A stretch of DNA of 64,000 bases from Sphingomonas hankookensis (GCF_028551275.1 NZ_CP117025.1:1669501-1733500); one strand, 5' to 3'. Shown: positions 39,954 through 51,528, counted from the stretch's first letter. Numbers and translations: made by a program. The notes: generated from the sequence alone by a model not told the origin.

Positions 39954-40765
39954 CGCGCGGCCGAGAACCACGTCCACGGCAGCAGCCATTCGGCCGAGCC
40001 ATCGGTCGAGAAGAAGTTCACGACGGCCTTGCCCTCGATATTCTCCAGCGGGACGATGCCGATGCCGCCGCCTTCGCGTGCCGGGAAGCGGCTGTCGGCG
40101 CTGTCGTCGCGATTGTCGCCCATCAGGAACGCATGGCCGGCCGGCACGGTGAACACGCCGGTATCGTCCGCCTCGGTCGTGCCGAGGTCGAGGACGTTGT
40201 AGCTCTTGCCGTTCGGCAACGTCTCGCGGAACTGCGGATAGGCGCAGACCGGCTGTTCGGCGACGATCCGCTGGAAGGCATAGTCGCAATTGGTGTTGGG
40301 CGATACCGGCGCGACCCAGTCGGCGACGCGCTGCTTCGGGATCGCCTTGCCGTTCAGGAACAGCTGTCCGCCGCGCATCTGTACCGTGTCGCCGGGGATG
40401 CCGATCACGCGCTTGATATAGTCCTGCTTCGCGCTCGGCGGCGCCTTGAACACCACCACGTCGCCGCGCGCGGGCGTGCGCGGCAGGATGCGGCCGGGGA
40501 TCAGCGGGATGCCCCAAGGCAGCGAATAGCGCGAATAGCCGTAGTTCCATTTGGTGATGAACAGATAGTCGCCGATCATCAATCGCGGCTGCATCGATCC
40601 CGACGGGATCGAGAAGGGCGAGAACAGGAACGAGCGGATGATGAACACCACGATGGCGAGCTTCAGCAGGAAGACCATCAGGTCCGCCCCTTCCGAACGC
40701 TTCGGCTTGGTGGCGGGCGCGGGCGGAGTCGGCGTGGGGGTAGCCGGGGCGGGGTCGAGAGCCAT
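39926..40765 (-). CDS. lepB: Signal peptidase I
   Basis: A 279-residue membrane protease that removes signal peptides on the outer face of the inner membrane. A Pro/Thr-rich N-terminus precedes one helix (LMVFLLKLAIVVFIIRSFLF). Active-site Ser is in FSIPSGSMQPRL and the Lys base in KQDYIKRVIGIPGD. LMGDNRDDSADSR is the conserved box E. ATG 40765 is chosen; ATG 40777 is near. It is followed by an overlapping rnc. All catalytic residues are present. Confidence 0.93.
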   Translation of the reverse strand: MALDPAPATPTPTPPAPATKPKRSEGADLMVFLLKLAIVVFIIRSFLFSPFSIPSGSMQPRLMIGDYLFITKWNYGYSRYSLPWGIPLIPGRILPRTPARGDVVVFKAPPSAKQDYIKRVIGIPGDTVQMRGGQLFLNGKAIPKQRVADWVAPVSPNTNCDYAFQRIVAEQPVCAYPQFRETLPNGKSYNVLDLGTTEADDTGVFTVPAGHAFLMGDNRDDSADSRFPAREGGGIGIVPLENIEGKAVVNFFSTDGSAEWLLPWTWFSAARWHRIGEGF

Positions 40766-40843
40766 GGACCGTGCCATGCGTGGGGCGGGGCGGGGCGTCA
40801 AGTGGGTGGGGGTTTGTCGGGTGATCGGGCAGGAGCCGAGGGA

Positions 40844-40921
40844 GACCCCAGCTTTCGCTGGGGTGAGGTTTGGGGCAGGGCCGTTTCCCATTTACGTCAC
40901 CCCAGCGCAGGCTGGGGTCTT
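40844..40921. repeat. Extragenic repeat pair, CCCCAGC type
   Basis: ACCCCAGCTTTCGCTGGGGT and, 30 bases further, GTCACCCCAGCGCAGGCTGGGGTC. Each arm is a hairpin. Nearly the same words recur at 44204-44286. Confidence 0.72.
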
Positions 40922-40928
40922 TCTCGGC

Positions 40929-41216
40929 TCAAACGATGTCGTCGAACAAATCCCGCCATTCCGGGTTGGCGTCTGCGATCAACTGGTGCTTCCATTCGGC
41001 CCGCCACGCCTTGAGCGCCTTCTCCCGCCGGATAGCGCTTTCGATATCATCATGCTTTTCCGCGAGAACCAGCGTCCTGATACCGTACTTCCGGCAATAG
41101 GCAGACCCACTATCCCGCCTGTGCTGCCACACCCGCGCGGCAAGGTCGGCCGTCACCCCGACATAGGTCATGCCGAACCGGCGGTTCGCCATGATGTAGG
41201 TCCAGCCCCCGCGCAT
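40929..41216 (-). CDS. GIY-YIG domain small nuclease
   Basis: A 95-residue protein that is little more than one GIY-YIG domain: WTYIMANRRFGMTYVGVTADLAARVWQHR, then KYGIRTLVLAEKHDD and ESAIRREKALKAWRAEWK. The first GIY strand is altered (TYI), as usual for this UPF0213-like group; Arg of RVWQHR and Glu of RREKALK are present. Members are stand-alone and of unclear function. Flanking extragenic repeats on both sides are typical of such cassettes in this organism. Confidence 0.85.
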   Translation of the reverse strand: MRGGWTYIMANRRFGMTYVGVTADLAARVWQHRRDSGSAYCRKYGIRTLVLAEKHDDIESAIRREKALKAWRAEWKHQLIADANPEWRDLFDDIV

Positions 41217-41243
41217 CGGGCAGGCGTATCGAGATGCTCAGGG

Positions 41244-41269
41244 AGATGCCAGCCTGCGCCGGCATGACG
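41244..41269. repeat. Single extragenic repeat unit
   Basis: GATGCCAGCCTGCGCCGGCATGAC, one unit related to the other CCAGCCT-type hairpins in the window. It lies between the GIY-YIG gene and pgi. Confidence 0.55.
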
Positions 41270-41346
41270 ATAGAAGGGAGTGGACCTGCCCCCTTGGTCC
41301 GCTCTAGGGCGACGGCATCCTAACCGACGACATGACGAGGGACGAT

Positions 41347-42843
41347 ATGGCGATGCAGGACTGGTCCGCGATCGAGGGGCTTGGCAGCACGAAGCTCACC
41401 GAATTGTTCGCAAAGGATCCCGACCGGCTGGCCAAGCTGACCGTCGATGTCGGCGGGCTGCATTTCGATTTCGCCAAGACCCATCTGGACGATGCGGCGA
41501 TCGACGCGTTCACCGGGCTGGCCGCGACGATGGAGCTGGCGGCGAAGCGCGACGCGCTGTTCGCCGGGCAGGTGGTGAATGTCACCGAAGGGCGCGCTGC
41601 GACCCATACCGCCGAGCGCGGCGAGGGTAACCCGGACGATGTCGCACAGGCGCGCGCGTTCCAGTCGCGGATGCGGCAGGTGATCGACGCGATCGAGGCG
41701 GATGCGTTCGGGCCGGTACGCCACATCCTGCATGTCGGCATCGGCGGGTCGGCGCTCGGCCCCGACCTGATCTTCGACGCGCTGGGGCGTGACGAGGACA
41801 AGTATGACGTGGCGATCGTGTCGAACGTCGACGGCGTGGCGATGGAAGAGGCGGTCAAGGGCTTCGACCCCGCCGCCACGCTGCTGGTCGTCGCGTCCAA
41901 GACCTTCACCACGACCGAGACGATGCTGAACGCGGAATCGGCGATGGCGTGGATGCGCGAGGGCGGGGTCGAGGACCCTTATGGCCGCGTGATCGCGCTG
42001 ACCGCCTCGCCCGACCGCGCGGTGGAATGGGGCGTCGACGAAACCCGCGTGCTGCCGTTCGCCGAGTCGGTCGGCGGGCGCTATTCGCTGTGGTCGACGC
42101 TGGGGTTCCCGTTCGCGCTGGCGCTGGGGTTCCAGGCCTATGAGGAACTTCTGGAAGGCGCGGCCGAGATGGATCGGCATTTCCGCTTGAGCGAACCGGC
42201 GAAGAATGCGCCGGTGCTGGCGGCCTTTGCCGACCTTTATTATTCGCAGGTGAAGGGTTGCGAGACGCGGGCGACGTTTGCCTATGACGAGCGGTTGCGG
42301 TTGCTGCCGTCCTATCTCCAGCAGCTTGAGATGGAATCGAACGGCAAGTCGGTGACGGCGGCCGGCGAGCCGCTGGGGCGCAATTCGGCGGCGATCACCT
42401 GGGGCGGGGTCGGCACCGATGCCCAGCATGCGGTGTTCCAGCTGCTGCATCAGGGTACGCGCATCGTGCCGCTGGAATTCGTCGCGGTGGTCGAGGCGGG
42501 CGACACCCTCGACCCGGCGCATCACCGGCAGCTGCTGCTTAACGCCTTTGCGCAGGGGGCGGCGCTGATGGCGGGGAAGGCCAATGCCGATCCGGCGCGC
42601 GCCTATGCCGGCGACCGGCCGTCGTCGACGATCCTGCTGAAGGATTTGGACCCGCGCACGCTGGGGGCGCTGATCGCGTTCTATGAGGCGCGGACGTTCG
42701 TGAATGCCGCGTTGCTGGGCATCAACCCGTTCGACCAGTTCGGTGTCGAGCTGGGCAAGGAAATGGCGAAGGCAGCCGATCAGGGTGGTCAGACGTTCGA
42801 TGCGTCGACCAACGACCTTCTGGCACGGGCAGGACTTGCATGA
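41347..42843 (+). CDS. pgi: Glucose-6-phosphate isomerase
   Basis: A 498-residue cytosolic enzyme converting glucose-6-phosphate and fructose-6-phosphate. Signatures are LHVGIGGSALGPDL, LVVASKTFTTTETMLN, KGCETRATFAYDERLRLLPSYLQQLEMESNGKSV (in parts; Glu of MESNGKSV is the base) and ALIAFYEARTFVNAALLGINPFDQFGVELGK. ATG 41347 has GAGGGA upstream; an in-frame ATG at 41332 adds five residues. It overlaps gor by 4 bases. This supports glycolysis or Entner-Doudoroff recycling, and links to NADPH supply with gor. Confidence 0.95.
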   Translation: MAMQDWSAIEGLGSTKLTELFAKDPDRLAKLTVDVGGLHFDFAKTHLDDAAIDAFTGLAATMELAAKRDALFAGQVVNVTEGRAATHTAERGEGNPDDVAQARAFQSRMRQVIDAIEADAFGPVRHILHVGIGGSALGPDLIFDALGRDEDKYDVAIVSNVDGVAMEEAVKGFDPAATLLVVASKTFTTTETMLNAESAMAWMREGGVEDPYGRVIALTASPDRAVEWGVDETRVLPFAESVGGRYSLWSTLGFPFALALGFQAYEELLEGAAEMDRHFRLSEPAKNAPVLAAFADLYYSQVKGCETRATFAYDERLRLLPSYLQQLEMESNGKSVTAAGEPLGRNSAAITWGGVGTDAQHAVFQLLHQGTRIVPLEFVAVVEAGDTLDPAHHRQLLLNAFAQGAALMAGKANADPARAYAGDRPSSTILLKDLDPRTLGALIAFYEARTFVNAALLGINPFDQFGVELGKEMAKAADQGGQTFDASTNDLLARAGLA

Positions 42844-44189
42844 GCGATTACGACTACGACCTCTTCGTCATCGGCGCGGGATCGGGCGGCACCCGCGCCG
42901 CCCGCGTGTCGGCGGCGCATGGCGCGAAGGTGGCGGTGGCGGAGGAGTATCGCGTCGGCGGCACCTGCGTCATCCGCGGCTGCGTGCCGAAGAAGCTGCT
43001 GGTGTACGGCGCTCATTTCGCCGAGGATCTGCGCGATGCGAAGGCGTTCGGCTGGGACGTGCCGCCGCAATGCGACTTTTCCTGGCCGCGGCTGCGCGAC
43101 AATGTGCTGAGCGAGGTCGACCGGATCAACGGCGCGTACACCAGCACGCTGGAGAATCACGGCGTCGACATCATTCACGAACGCGCGACCGTGACCGGTC
43201 CGCATTCGGTCAAGCTGGCGGGCGGGCGCGAGGTGACGGCCGAGCGCATCCTGATCGCGGTCGGGGCCAAGCCGGCGGTGCCGTCCTGTCCGGGGGCGGA
43301 GCATGGCATCACTTCGAACGAGGCGTTCCATCTGGATGCGATCCCGAAGCGGGTGCTGATCGCCGGCGCGGGCTATATCGCCAACGAGTTCGCGGGCGTG
43401 TTCCACCAGTTCGGCGCGCATGTCATCCTGATCAACCGCACCGACGTCATCCTGCGCGGCTATGACGAATCGATCCGCGACCGGCTGCTGCAGATTTCGA
43501 TGACCAAGGGCATCGAGTTCCGCTTCCACGCCGAGTTCGAGGGGATCGAGAAGGGCGACGATGGCTGCCTGACCGTCAAGATGTCGGGGCATGAGCCGGT
43601 GACGGTCGACATGGTGATGTTCGCGACTGGGCGCGTGCCGAACACCGAGGGGCTGGGGCTGGAGAGCGCGGGCGTCGAGCTGGACGACAAGGGCGCGGTG
43701 AAGGTCGATGACAAGGCGCAATCGACCTGCCCGTCCATCTATGCGGTCGGCGACGTCACCAACCGGGTGCAGCTGACCCCGGTCGCGATCCGCGAAGGCC
43801 AGGCGTTCGCCGACCGCACCTATGGCGGCAAGGACGTGACGGTCGATTACGACTGTATCCCGAGCGCGGTGTTCAGCCATCCGCCGATGGCGGGCGTCGG
43901 CATGACCGAGGGCGAGGCGAAGACCACGCTGGGCTCGGTCAAGGTGTACCTGTCCGACTTCCGCCCGATGAAGAACGTGCTGGCCGGCCGCAACGAACGC
44001 GCGCTGTACAAGATGATCTGCGAGGAGACGACCGGGCGGATCGTGGGCCTGCACATGATCGGGCCGGACGCGCCGGAGATTTTGCAGGCGGCAGCGATCG
44101 CGGTGAAGGCCGGGCTGACCAAGGATCAGTTCGACCAGACGGTCGCGCTGCATCCGACCATGGCGGAAGAGCTGGTGCTGATGAAGTAG
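42840..44189 (+). CDS. gor: Glutathione reductase
   Basis: A 449-residue FAD/NADPH disulfide reductase. FAD-binding GAGSGGTRAARVSA is N-terminal and the redox disulfide is GGTCVIRGCVPKKL. NADPH-binding VLIAGAGYIANEFAGVFHQFG is central, and the C-terminal interface has LHPTMAEELVLMK with the catalytic His. It lacks the features of lipoamide or mercuric reductase. ATG 42840 overlaps the pgi stop. Co-expression with pgi is likely. Confidence 0.94.
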   Translation: MSDYDYDLFVIGAGSGGTRAARVSAAHGAKVAVAEEYRVGGTCVIRGCVPKKLLVYGAHFAEDLRDAKAFGWDVPPQCDFSWPRLRDNVLSEVDRINGAYTSTLENHGVDIIHERATVTGPHSVKLAGGREVTAERILIAVGAKPAVPSCPGAEHGITSNEAFHLDAIPKRVLIAGAGYIANEFAGVFHQFGAHVILINRTDVILRGYDESIRDRLLQISMTKGIEFRFHAEFEGIEKGDDGCLTVKMSGHEPVTVDMVMFATGRVPNTEGLGLESAGVELDDKGAVKVDDKAQSTCPSIYAVGDVTNRVQLTPVAIREGQAFADRTYGGKDVTVDYDCIPSAVFSHPPMAGVGMTEGEAKTTLGSVKVYLSDFRPMKNVLAGRNERALYKMICEETTGRIVGLHMIGPDAPEILQAAAIAVKAGLTKDQFDQTVALHPTMAEELVLMK

Positions 44190-44203
44190 GGTGCTGGCCG
44201 CAA

Positions 44204-44286
44204 ACGTCACCCCGGCGCAGGCTGGGTCTCCCGCGACGATACGCGCGCTCCCTTACCGGGAGATCCCAGCCTTCGCTGGGATGACG
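44204..44286. repeat. Extragenic repeat pair, CCCCAGC type
   Basis: CGTCACCCCGGCGCAGGCTGGG and later GATCCCAGCCTTCGCTGGGATGACG, opposed units about 35 bases apart. The first is nearly identical to the second unit at 40895-40920. It lies between the convergent ends of gor and the symporter gene and could act as a transcription stop. Confidence 0.7.
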
Positions 44287-44302
44287 TTTCCCTTCTGGCC
44301 TC

Positions 44303-45568
44303 TTAGCCTTCCGCGAGAATCACATCCGCCTCGCTGGTCGCCGAACCCCCAACGCGCTCGCCGATGGTCGCGGTCACCGCGACGTTCATCGTCACATTGC
44401 CCAGCGTCCGCACGATATCCGGCATCGTCTCCACCGCGACCAGCAGCGCCAGCGGTTCGACCGGCACCCCCATCGCCACCGCGATCGGCGCGATCGAGGA
44501 CACGAAGCTGATCTGCCCCGGCAGGCTGGCCGCGCCCATCGTCGTGATCGCGCCCGCCGCGATCCCCGCCGCGATCTGCCCCGCCCCCAGCGGCACGCCG
44601 AACACATGCGCGACATAGAGCGCGACGCCGAGGTTCATCGCCGGTCCCGTCGCACGGAACAGCGCCACCGCCATCGGCAGCACCACGCCCGACGTCGCCA
44701 CCGGCACGCCGACATCGCCCGCCCCCTTCAGCATCGCCGGCAGCGAGGCGAGCGAGCTTTGCGTCGAGATCGCGACCGCCTGTGCCGGTGCCGTCGCCTT
44801 CAGGAAACGGCCGATCGGCACGCGTCCGCCGATCCGCGCCAGCGGGTAGGCGAGCAGCCAGACGCCCATCCCGACGCTCATCAGTACCAGCACATAATGG
44901 ACCAGCGCGCCGAACGCCGCCGTGCCCGCCCGCGCGCCGACGACATAGCCTAGGGCGAACACGCCGATCGGCCCCAGCCACAGCACCCAGTTGATGACGA
45001 TCAGCATCGTGTCGGCAATCGCCTGGAACAGCCGCACCAGCACCGAGCGATTGTCCTGCGGCAGGCGCGTCAGCGCAAAGCCGAAGACGAGCGTGAACAG
45101 GATCAGCGGCAGGAACTGGTCGTTCGCCGCCGCCGATACCGGATTGGTCGGCACGATCGCGACGAGGAAGTCGGTGAACGGCGGCACCTTCGCGGCCGGC
45201 GCAGCCGTGCCGAAGGTCGAGCGCAACGCTTCGGCGGCGGTTTGCCCCAGCGGGAACAGGTCGAGCAGCGTCAGCGTGAACAGCGCGCCCAGCGCCGACG
45301 ACGTCCACAGGATGACGATGAACAGCAGCAGCGACCGGGTGGCGATCCGCCCGGCGCGCGCCGCCTCCGCCGTCTGGGCGATGCCGGTGATGAGCAGCGC
45401 GACGACCAGCGGCACGATGGTCATGCGCAGCGCGTTCAGCCACGCCGTACCGATCGGTTCGGCGATGGCGATGCCCGACAGGGCGGTGTCCGGCGACTGT
45501 CCCGCCAGGAAAACGCCCAGCGCCAGCCCCGCACCCAGTCCCGCCAATATTCGTGTCGCCTGCGACAT
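44303..45568 (-). CDS. Dicarboxylate/amino acid:cation symporter (DAACS family)
   Basis: A 421-residue inner-membrane transporter of the GltP/DctA group. Eight helices and two hairpins can be placed. [15 protein letters not shown] is the Ser-rich HP1 tip, and [19 protein letters not shown] matches helix 7 with the NMxx(T/G) site in a variant form (MNLGVAL). [19 protein letters not shown] is HP2. It would import glutamate, aspartate or C4-dicarboxylates with Na+ or H+. Substrate cannot be fixed. It is divergent from glmM. Confidence 0.9.
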   Translation of the reverse strand: MSQATRILAGLGAGLALGVFLAGQSPDTALSGIAIAEPIGTAWLNALRMTIVPLVVALLITGIAQTAEAARAGRIATRSLLLFIVILWTSSALGALFTLTLLDLFPLGQTAAEALRSTFGTAAPAAKVPPFTDFLVAIVPTNPVSAAANDQFLPLILFTLVFGFALTRLPQDNRSVLVRLFQAIADTMLIVINWVLWLGPIGVFALGYVVGARAGTAAFGALVHYVLVLMSVGMGVWLLAYPLARIGGRVPIGRFLKATAPAQAVAISTQSSLASLPAMLKGAGDVGVPVATSGVVLPMAVALFRATGPAMNLGVALYVAHVFGVPLGAGQIAAGIAAGAITTMGAASLPGQISFVSSIAPIAVAMGVPVEPLALLVAVETMPDIVRTLGNVTMNVAVTATIGERVGGSATSEADVILAEG

Positions 45569-45639
45569 GCTCGCCCTTTTGCAAAAGTGGCGGTAATACC
45601 CCGCCCAACCGAACGCTCAACCTGAAGGCGTATGTGACG

Positions 45640-46980
45640 ATGGCAAGGAAATATTTCGGCACCGACGGGATTCGCGGGCTGACCAACACCAAGCCGATGA
45701 CCGCCGAGATGGCGATGCGCATCGGCATGGCGGCAGGCGCGCACTTCCGCCGGGGCGATCACCGGCACCGCGTGGTGATCGGCAAGGACACGCGCCTGTC
45801 GGGCTATATGCTCGAAAATGCGATGGTCGCGGGGTTCACTTCGGTCGGCATGGACGTGGTGCTGGTCGGCCCGCTGCCGACCCCGGCGGTGGCGATGCTG
45901 ACCCATTCGATGCGCGCCGATATGGGCGTGATGATCTCCGCCAGCCACAACCCGTATCAGGACAATGGCATCAAGCTGTTCGGCCCGGACGGCTACAAGC
46001 TGTCCGATGCCGACGAACTGGCGATCGAGGAACTGATCGACAGCGAGATCGAGCTGTCGGCGCCGGGTGATATCGGACGCGCCAACCGGATCGAGGACGC
46101 GCGCGGACGCTATATCCACTTCGCCAAGTCGACCTTTCCCGAAAACCTGCGATTGGACGGCATGAAGCTGGTCGTCGATTGCGCCAATGGCGCGGCGTAC
46201 AATGTCGCCCCCTCGGCGCTATGGGAACTGGGCGCGGAGGTCATCGCGATCGGCGTGACCCCCAATGGCAAGAACATCAACGACCGCGTCGGATCGACCG
46301 CGCCGCAGACGCTGTCGGAAACGGTCGTCGCATCGGGCGCGCAGGTCGGCATCGCGCTGGACGGTGACGCCGACCGGCTGATCGTGGTCGACGAAGCGGG
46401 CAAGGTGATCGACGGCGATCAGCTGATGGCGACCATCGCCGCCAGCTGGGCGCGCGCCGGAAGGTTGAAGGGCGGCGGCCTCGTCGCCACCGTCATGTCG
46501 AACCTGGGGCTGGAGCGGCATCTGGCGGCGCAGGGGCTGGGACTGGTGCGCACCGCCGTCGGCGATCGCCACGTCCTCGAAAAGATGCGGACGTCGGGCT
46601 ATAATGTCGGGGGGGAACAGTCGGGGCATATCATCCTGTCCGACTATGCGACGACCGGCGACGGGCTGGTCGCGGCATTGCAGGTGCTGGCGGAAATCCA
46701 GCGATCGGGCGCACCGGCCAGCGAAGTGCTGCACCGCTTCGACCCGCTGCCGCAGCTGCTCAAGAATGTGCGCTTCGCCGGGGGCAAGCCGCTCGACGAT
46801 CCGCGGGTGAAGGATGTCGTTGCCGGCGTCGAGGCGGAACTGGCCGGGCGCGGACGGCTGGTGCTGCGCGCGTCGGGCACCGAACCGGTGATCCGGGTGA
46901 TGGCGGAGGGCGAGGACGCCGCCCATGTCGAACAGGTGGTCGACCGCATCTGCGACGCGGTGCGGCAGGCGGCGGCCTGA
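45640..46980 (+). CDS. glmM: Phosphoglucosamine mutase
   Basis: A 446-residue enzyme making glucosamine-1-phosphate for peptidoglycan and LPS. The start reads [18 protein letters not shown]. The phosphoserine loop is [20 protein letters not shown], metal-binding loop [16 protein letters not shown], sugar loop [19 protein letters not shown], and C-terminal phosphate loop [19 protein letters not shown] 45640 gives the usual N-terminus. It overlaps the DUF1272 gene by one base. Confidence 0.95.
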   Translation: MARKYFGTDGIRGLTNTKPMTAEMAMRIGMAAGAHFRRGDHRHRVVIGKDTRLSGYMLENAMVAGFTSVGMDVVLVGPLPTPAVAMLTHSMRADMGVMISASHNPYQDNGIKLFGPDGYKLSDADELAIEELIDSEIELSAPGDIGRANRIEDARGRYIHFAKSTFPENLRLDGMKLVVDCANGAAYNVAPSALWELGAEVIAIGVTPNGKNINDRVGSTAPQTLSETVVASGAQVGIALDGDADRLIVVDEAGKVIDGDQLMATIAASWARAGRLKGGGLVATVMSNLGLERHLAAQGLGLVRTAVGDRHVLEKMRTSGYNVGGEQSGHIILSDYATTGDGLVAALQVLAEIQRSGAPASEVLHRFDPLPQLLKNVRFAGGKPLDDPRVKDVVAGVEAELAGRGRLVLRASGTEPVIRVMAEGEDAAHVEQVVDRICDAVRQAAA

Positions 46981-47156
46981 TGCTGGCAATGAAGCCGGCA
47001 TGCGAGCGATGCGACGCGCCGCTGCCGGCGGCAGCGCATGGCGCGTTCATCTGCTCGCACGAATGCACCTTCTGCGCGGATTGTGCGGATGACCTCGATG
47101 AGGTGTGTCCGAACTGTCGCGGCGAGTTGGTGGATCGGCCGACGCGGCGCAAATAG
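46980..47156 (+). CDS. DUF1272 small zinc-ribbon protein
   Basis: A 58-residue protein read directly after glmM (TGATG overlap). It holds CERCDAPLP, FICSHECTFCADCADDL and VCPNCRGELVDRP, that is eight cysteines and a His arranged as two zinc knuckles. This is the DUF1272 family, tiny metal-binding proteins of unknown role. A second ATG at 46989 is also possible. It is coupled to glmM. Confidence 0.85.
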   Translation: MLAMKPACERCDAPLPAAAHGAFICSHECTFCADCADDLDEVCPNCRGELVDRPTRRK

Positions 47157-47290
47157 ATCCTCCCCGCTGCGCGGGGAGGGGGAGCGTCCGAAGGACGGTG
47201 GAGGGGGTTGGCCGCGCAACGCAACCGTTCCGTATGCCGACATCCCCCTCCACCAGCTTCGCTGGTCCCCCTCCCCGTACCGGGGAGGAG
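47156..47290. repeat. Long extragenic inverted repeats, CTCCCC-GGGGAG type
   Basis: TCCTCCCCGCTGCGCGGGGAGG followed by GGAGCGTCCGAAGGACGGTGG, then, on the other side of 40 bases, CCCCCTCCACCAGCTTCGC and CCCCTCCCCGTACCGGGGAGG. The two halves can pair over a long distance (GGTGGAGGGGG with CCCCCTCCACC). This family is common in sphingomonad genomes. Confidence 0.72.
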
Positions 47291-47326
47291 CTTGTCGCGT
47301 CCGCATCGCAAGGCTAACCCCACCCC

Positions 47327-48481
47327 ATGACCACACCCCGTATCCTGATCGTCGCCGGTTCCGATTCCGGCGGGGGCGCCGGTATCCAGGCGGATATCAA
47401 GACCGCGACGATGCTGGGCGCGCACGCCATGACCGCGATCACCGCGATCACCGCGCAGAACACGCTGGGCGTCGATGCAGTGCATCCCATCCCGACCGAC
47501 ATGGTGATGGCGCAGATCGATGCGGTAGTGCGCGATATCGGCGTCGATGCGGTGAAGATCGGCATGATCGGATCGGCGCGCACGGCGCACGCGCTGGCCG
47601 ACCGGCTGCGCGACCTGCCCGGCGTCCCGGTGGTGTTCGACCCGGTGATGATCTCGACCAGCGGTGCGCGGCTCGCCGACGAAGCGACGGTCGCCGCGTT
47701 CGAGCGGCTGATGGCGGTCGCGACGGTCGCGACGCCGAACCTGCCCGAACTGGAAGCCCTGGGCGGCGTGGACGACATGCTGTCGCATGGCTGTGCCGTC
47801 CTGCAAAAGGGCGGGCACGGCGAGGGCGAGGTACTGGTCGACCGGCTGCATCAACGCGGCAGCGGTGCCGCGCCGTTGGTCGAATGGTCGTCCCCGCGCA
47901 TCGACGGGATGGCGACGCATGGCACCGGCTGTACCCTGTCGACCGCGATCGCGTGCGAGCTGGCGAAGGAATGGACGCTGGTCGAGGCGATCGGCCGCGC
48001 GCGCAGTTTCGTGCGGATCGCGATGCTGGGTGCCGACGAACTGGGGCGCGGCGCGGGACCGATGGCGCAGCAGGGGGTGCGACTCGACCTCAACCAGTCG
48101 CGCTGGTCGCCGATGCTGAACCAGGTGACGGTGCCGGCCAGCGACGTGCCGGCGAGCGAGCATTTCTACCGCCTGCTCGGCCTCAAGGCGATCGTGCGGT
48201 CCAGCCGCCGCTATGCCCGGTTCGAGACCGAGGGCGGGGCGACCTTCTCGATCGAGATGACCGAGGAGCGCAAGGTGCCGGCGGTGTATTTCGAAGTCGG
48301 CGACCTGAACGTCGTGGTCCACTATCTGAAAGGGCAGGGGTTGTCGTTCGCGCAGGAGCCGATCGACCGGCCCTGGGGCTGGCGCGAGGCGCGGCTGTTC
48401 GATCCGGCGGGCAACGAGGTTTGCCTGTACCAGGCGGGCGAGATGCGGCGGTTTCCGCCATGGCGCATCGCCGATGCCTGA
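47327..48481 (+). CDS. thiD: Hydroxymethylpyrimidine (phosphate) kinase fused to VOC/glyoxalase-like domain
   Basis: A 384-residue fusion. Residues 1-260 are Thi[54 protein letters not shown] and [21 protein letters not shown], the ribokinase-type active site with Asp/Gly/Cys. This phosphorylates hydroxymethylpyrimidine in thiamine synthesis. Residues about 270-384 form a VOC domain: [48 protein letters not shown] and [17 protein letters not shown]. Standard ThiD ends near 265. The VOC part may act in sugar or methylglyoxal chemistry; unknown. It overlaps rnhB by 8 bases. Confidence 0.9.
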   Translation: MTTPRILIVAGSDSGGGAGIQADIKTATMLGAHAMTAITAITAQNTLGVDAVHPIPTDMVMAQIDAVVRDIGVDAVKIGMIGSARTAHALADRLRDLPGVPVVFDPVMISTSGARLADEATVAAFERLMAVATVATPNLPELEALGGVDDMLSHGCAVLQKGGHGEGEVLVDRLHQRGSGAAPLVEWSSPRIDGMATHGTGCTLSTAIACELAKEWTLVEAIGRARSFVRIAMLGADELGRGAGPMAQQGVRLDLNQSRWSPMLNQVTVPASDVPASEHFYRLLGLKAIVRSSRRYARFETEGGATFSIEMTEERKVPAVYFEVGDLNVVVHYLKGQGLSFAQEPIDRPWGWREARLFDPAGNEVCLYQAGEMRRFPPWRIADA

Positions 48482-49070
48482 CTGGACGCACGAGGCGCGC
48501 CATGTCGGGCCGGTGGCGGGGGTGGACGAAGCGGGGCGCGGGCCGCTGGCCGGGCCGGTGGTCGCCGCCGCCGTCATCCTCGACCGCGATTGCGTGCCGG
48601 ACGGGCTGAACGATTCCAAACAGTTGAGCGCGAAGCGGCGGGCGGACCTCCACGCCCGGCTGCTGGAATGCGCGACGGTCGGCGTCGGGATCGCCAGCGT
48701 CGAGGAGATCGACCGGCTCAACATCCTGTGGGCGACGATGCTGGCGATGGAACGCGCGGTCGACGCATTGGGGATGGCGTGCGGTATGGTGCTGGTCGAC
48801 GGCAATCGCTGTCCGAACTGGGGCCATCCGAGCATCGCGGTGGTCGGCGGCGACGCGATCAGCCTGTCGATCGCCGCCGCCTCGATCGTCGCGAAACAGA
48901 CCCGCGACGCGATGATGGTCGAAGCGGATGCCCGGCATCCCGGCTATGGCTGGGCATCGAACAAGGGATACGGCGCGAAGGTGCATCTGGAGGCGCTTCG
49001 GACGCTGGGTCCGACGCCGCTGCACCGCAGAAGTTTCGCACCGGTCGCGCAGGCGTGTCTGACGCTTTGA
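48474..49070 (+). CDS. rnhB: Ribonuclease HII
   Basis: A 198-residue enzyme that nicks DNA at ribonucleotides and degrades RNA in hybrids. Motifs are VAGVDEAGRGPLAGPVVAAAVIL (Asp-Glu), LNDSKQLSAKRRADL, SIAAASIVAKQTRDAMM and HPGYGWASNKGYGAKVHLEAL. All four acidic active-site positions are present. It starts within the end of the thiD fusion. It is followed by the methylation-site-rich ccrM upstream region. Confidence 0.94.
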   Translation: MPDWTHEARHVGPVAGVDEAGRGPLAGPVVAAAVILDRDCVPDGLNDSKQLSAKRRADLHARLLECATVGVGIASVEEIDRLNILWATMLAMERAVDALGMACGMVLVDGNRCPNWGHPSIAVVGGDAISLSIAAASIVAKQTRDAMMVEADARHPGYGWASNKGYGAKVHLEALRTLGPTPLHRRSFAPVAQACLTL

Positions 49071-49099
49071 CCTGCGCGGTTTTGCGACGAACCGAGTGA

Positions 49100-50382
<1,283 letters not shown>

Positions 50383-50383
<1 letters not shown>

Positions 50384-51459
50384 TGTATCTGCGCCCGGTC
50401 CGCTTCGTCGACACGCCGGTCGGGCTGCCCGATGGCGGCGCGTTGCGGCTGGCCGGGGGGATGCTGTGGTTCGCGGCCTATGAGGTGACCGACCGGGCGG
50501 GATTGCGGATGACCGTGCCGGTCGAGCGGTTTGACGATTGGGTCGCGACGTCGCCGCCGGACCGGGCGGATCGTGCGCGCCAGCTGCATCGCCGGATCAC
50601 CGCGCCGCGTCCGTCGTTGACGGTCGGCGAGCGGGTGCTGCGGTTCGACCAGCCGCAGGTCATGGCGATCCTGAATGTCACGCCGGACAGCTTTTCGGAC
50701 GGCGGGGCGCATGTCGGCGATCCGGCAGGCGCGGCGGCGGCCGGGGTCGCTATGGCGGCGGCGGGCGCGGCTCTGATCGATCTGGGCGGGGAATCCACGA
50801 GGCCGGGTGCCGCGACCGTGTGGGAAGGCGACGAGATCGCCCGCGTCGTGCCGGTCGCCGAGCGGCTGGCGGCGGCGGGGGTCGCGGTCTCGGTCGACAC
50901 GCGCAAGGCGGCGGTGATGGAGGCGGCGCTGGCGGCGGGGGCGCATGTCGTCAACGATGTGGCTGCGCTGGCCTATGATCCCCGCGCGCTGGGCGTCGTC
51001 GCCGCGAGCGGGTGTCCGGTGGTGCTGATGCACTCGCCCGCCCCGGCGCAGGGGCCGCATGCCGGGGACGGCTATGGCGACCCGCTGCTCGATGTGTTCG
51101 ACTGGCTGGAGGCGCGGGTCGAGACAGTGGTTGCCGGCGGGGTCGACCGGGCGAAGATCGTCGTCGATCCTGGCATCGGGTTTGGGAAGGCGCTGTCGGA
51201 CAATCTGGCGCTAGTGAACGGGCTGGCGCTGTTCCACGGCTTAGGCTGCCCGGTGTCGCTGGGGGCCAGCCGCAAGCGGATCATCGGCGCGCTGTCGAAC
51301 GAGGCGCCGGCGGACCAGCGACTGGGCGGGTCGGTCGCGCTGGCGCTGGCCGGCGTCGATCGCGGGGCGCAGATCGTGCGGGTGCATGACGTCGCGGAGA
51401 CGGTGCAGGCGATCCGGGTGTGGCGCGGCCTGCGCGATGCGGCGCTGGTGGCGCGGTAG
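50383..51459 (+). CDS. folP: Dihydropteroate synthase
   Basis: A 358-residue enzyme joining p-aminobenzoate to hydroxymethyldihydropterin, the sulfonamide target. Motifs are MAILNVTPDSFSDGG, LIDLGGESTRPGA, VSVDTRKAAVMEAALAAGAHVVNDVAAL, KIVVDPGIGFGK and VSLGASRKRIIG. About 90 extra N-terminal residues (LRPVRFVDTPVGLPDG onward) precede the barrel, as in other sphingomonad FolP proteins. ATG 50383 overlaps the ccrM stop. Confidence 0.94.
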
Positions 51460-51528
51460 CCTTCCCGGTCGTTGCACAACGGCCAAGCCGGTGGATCAAC
51501 TGTCCCTCCGTCCGCTATAGCCGGCCCC

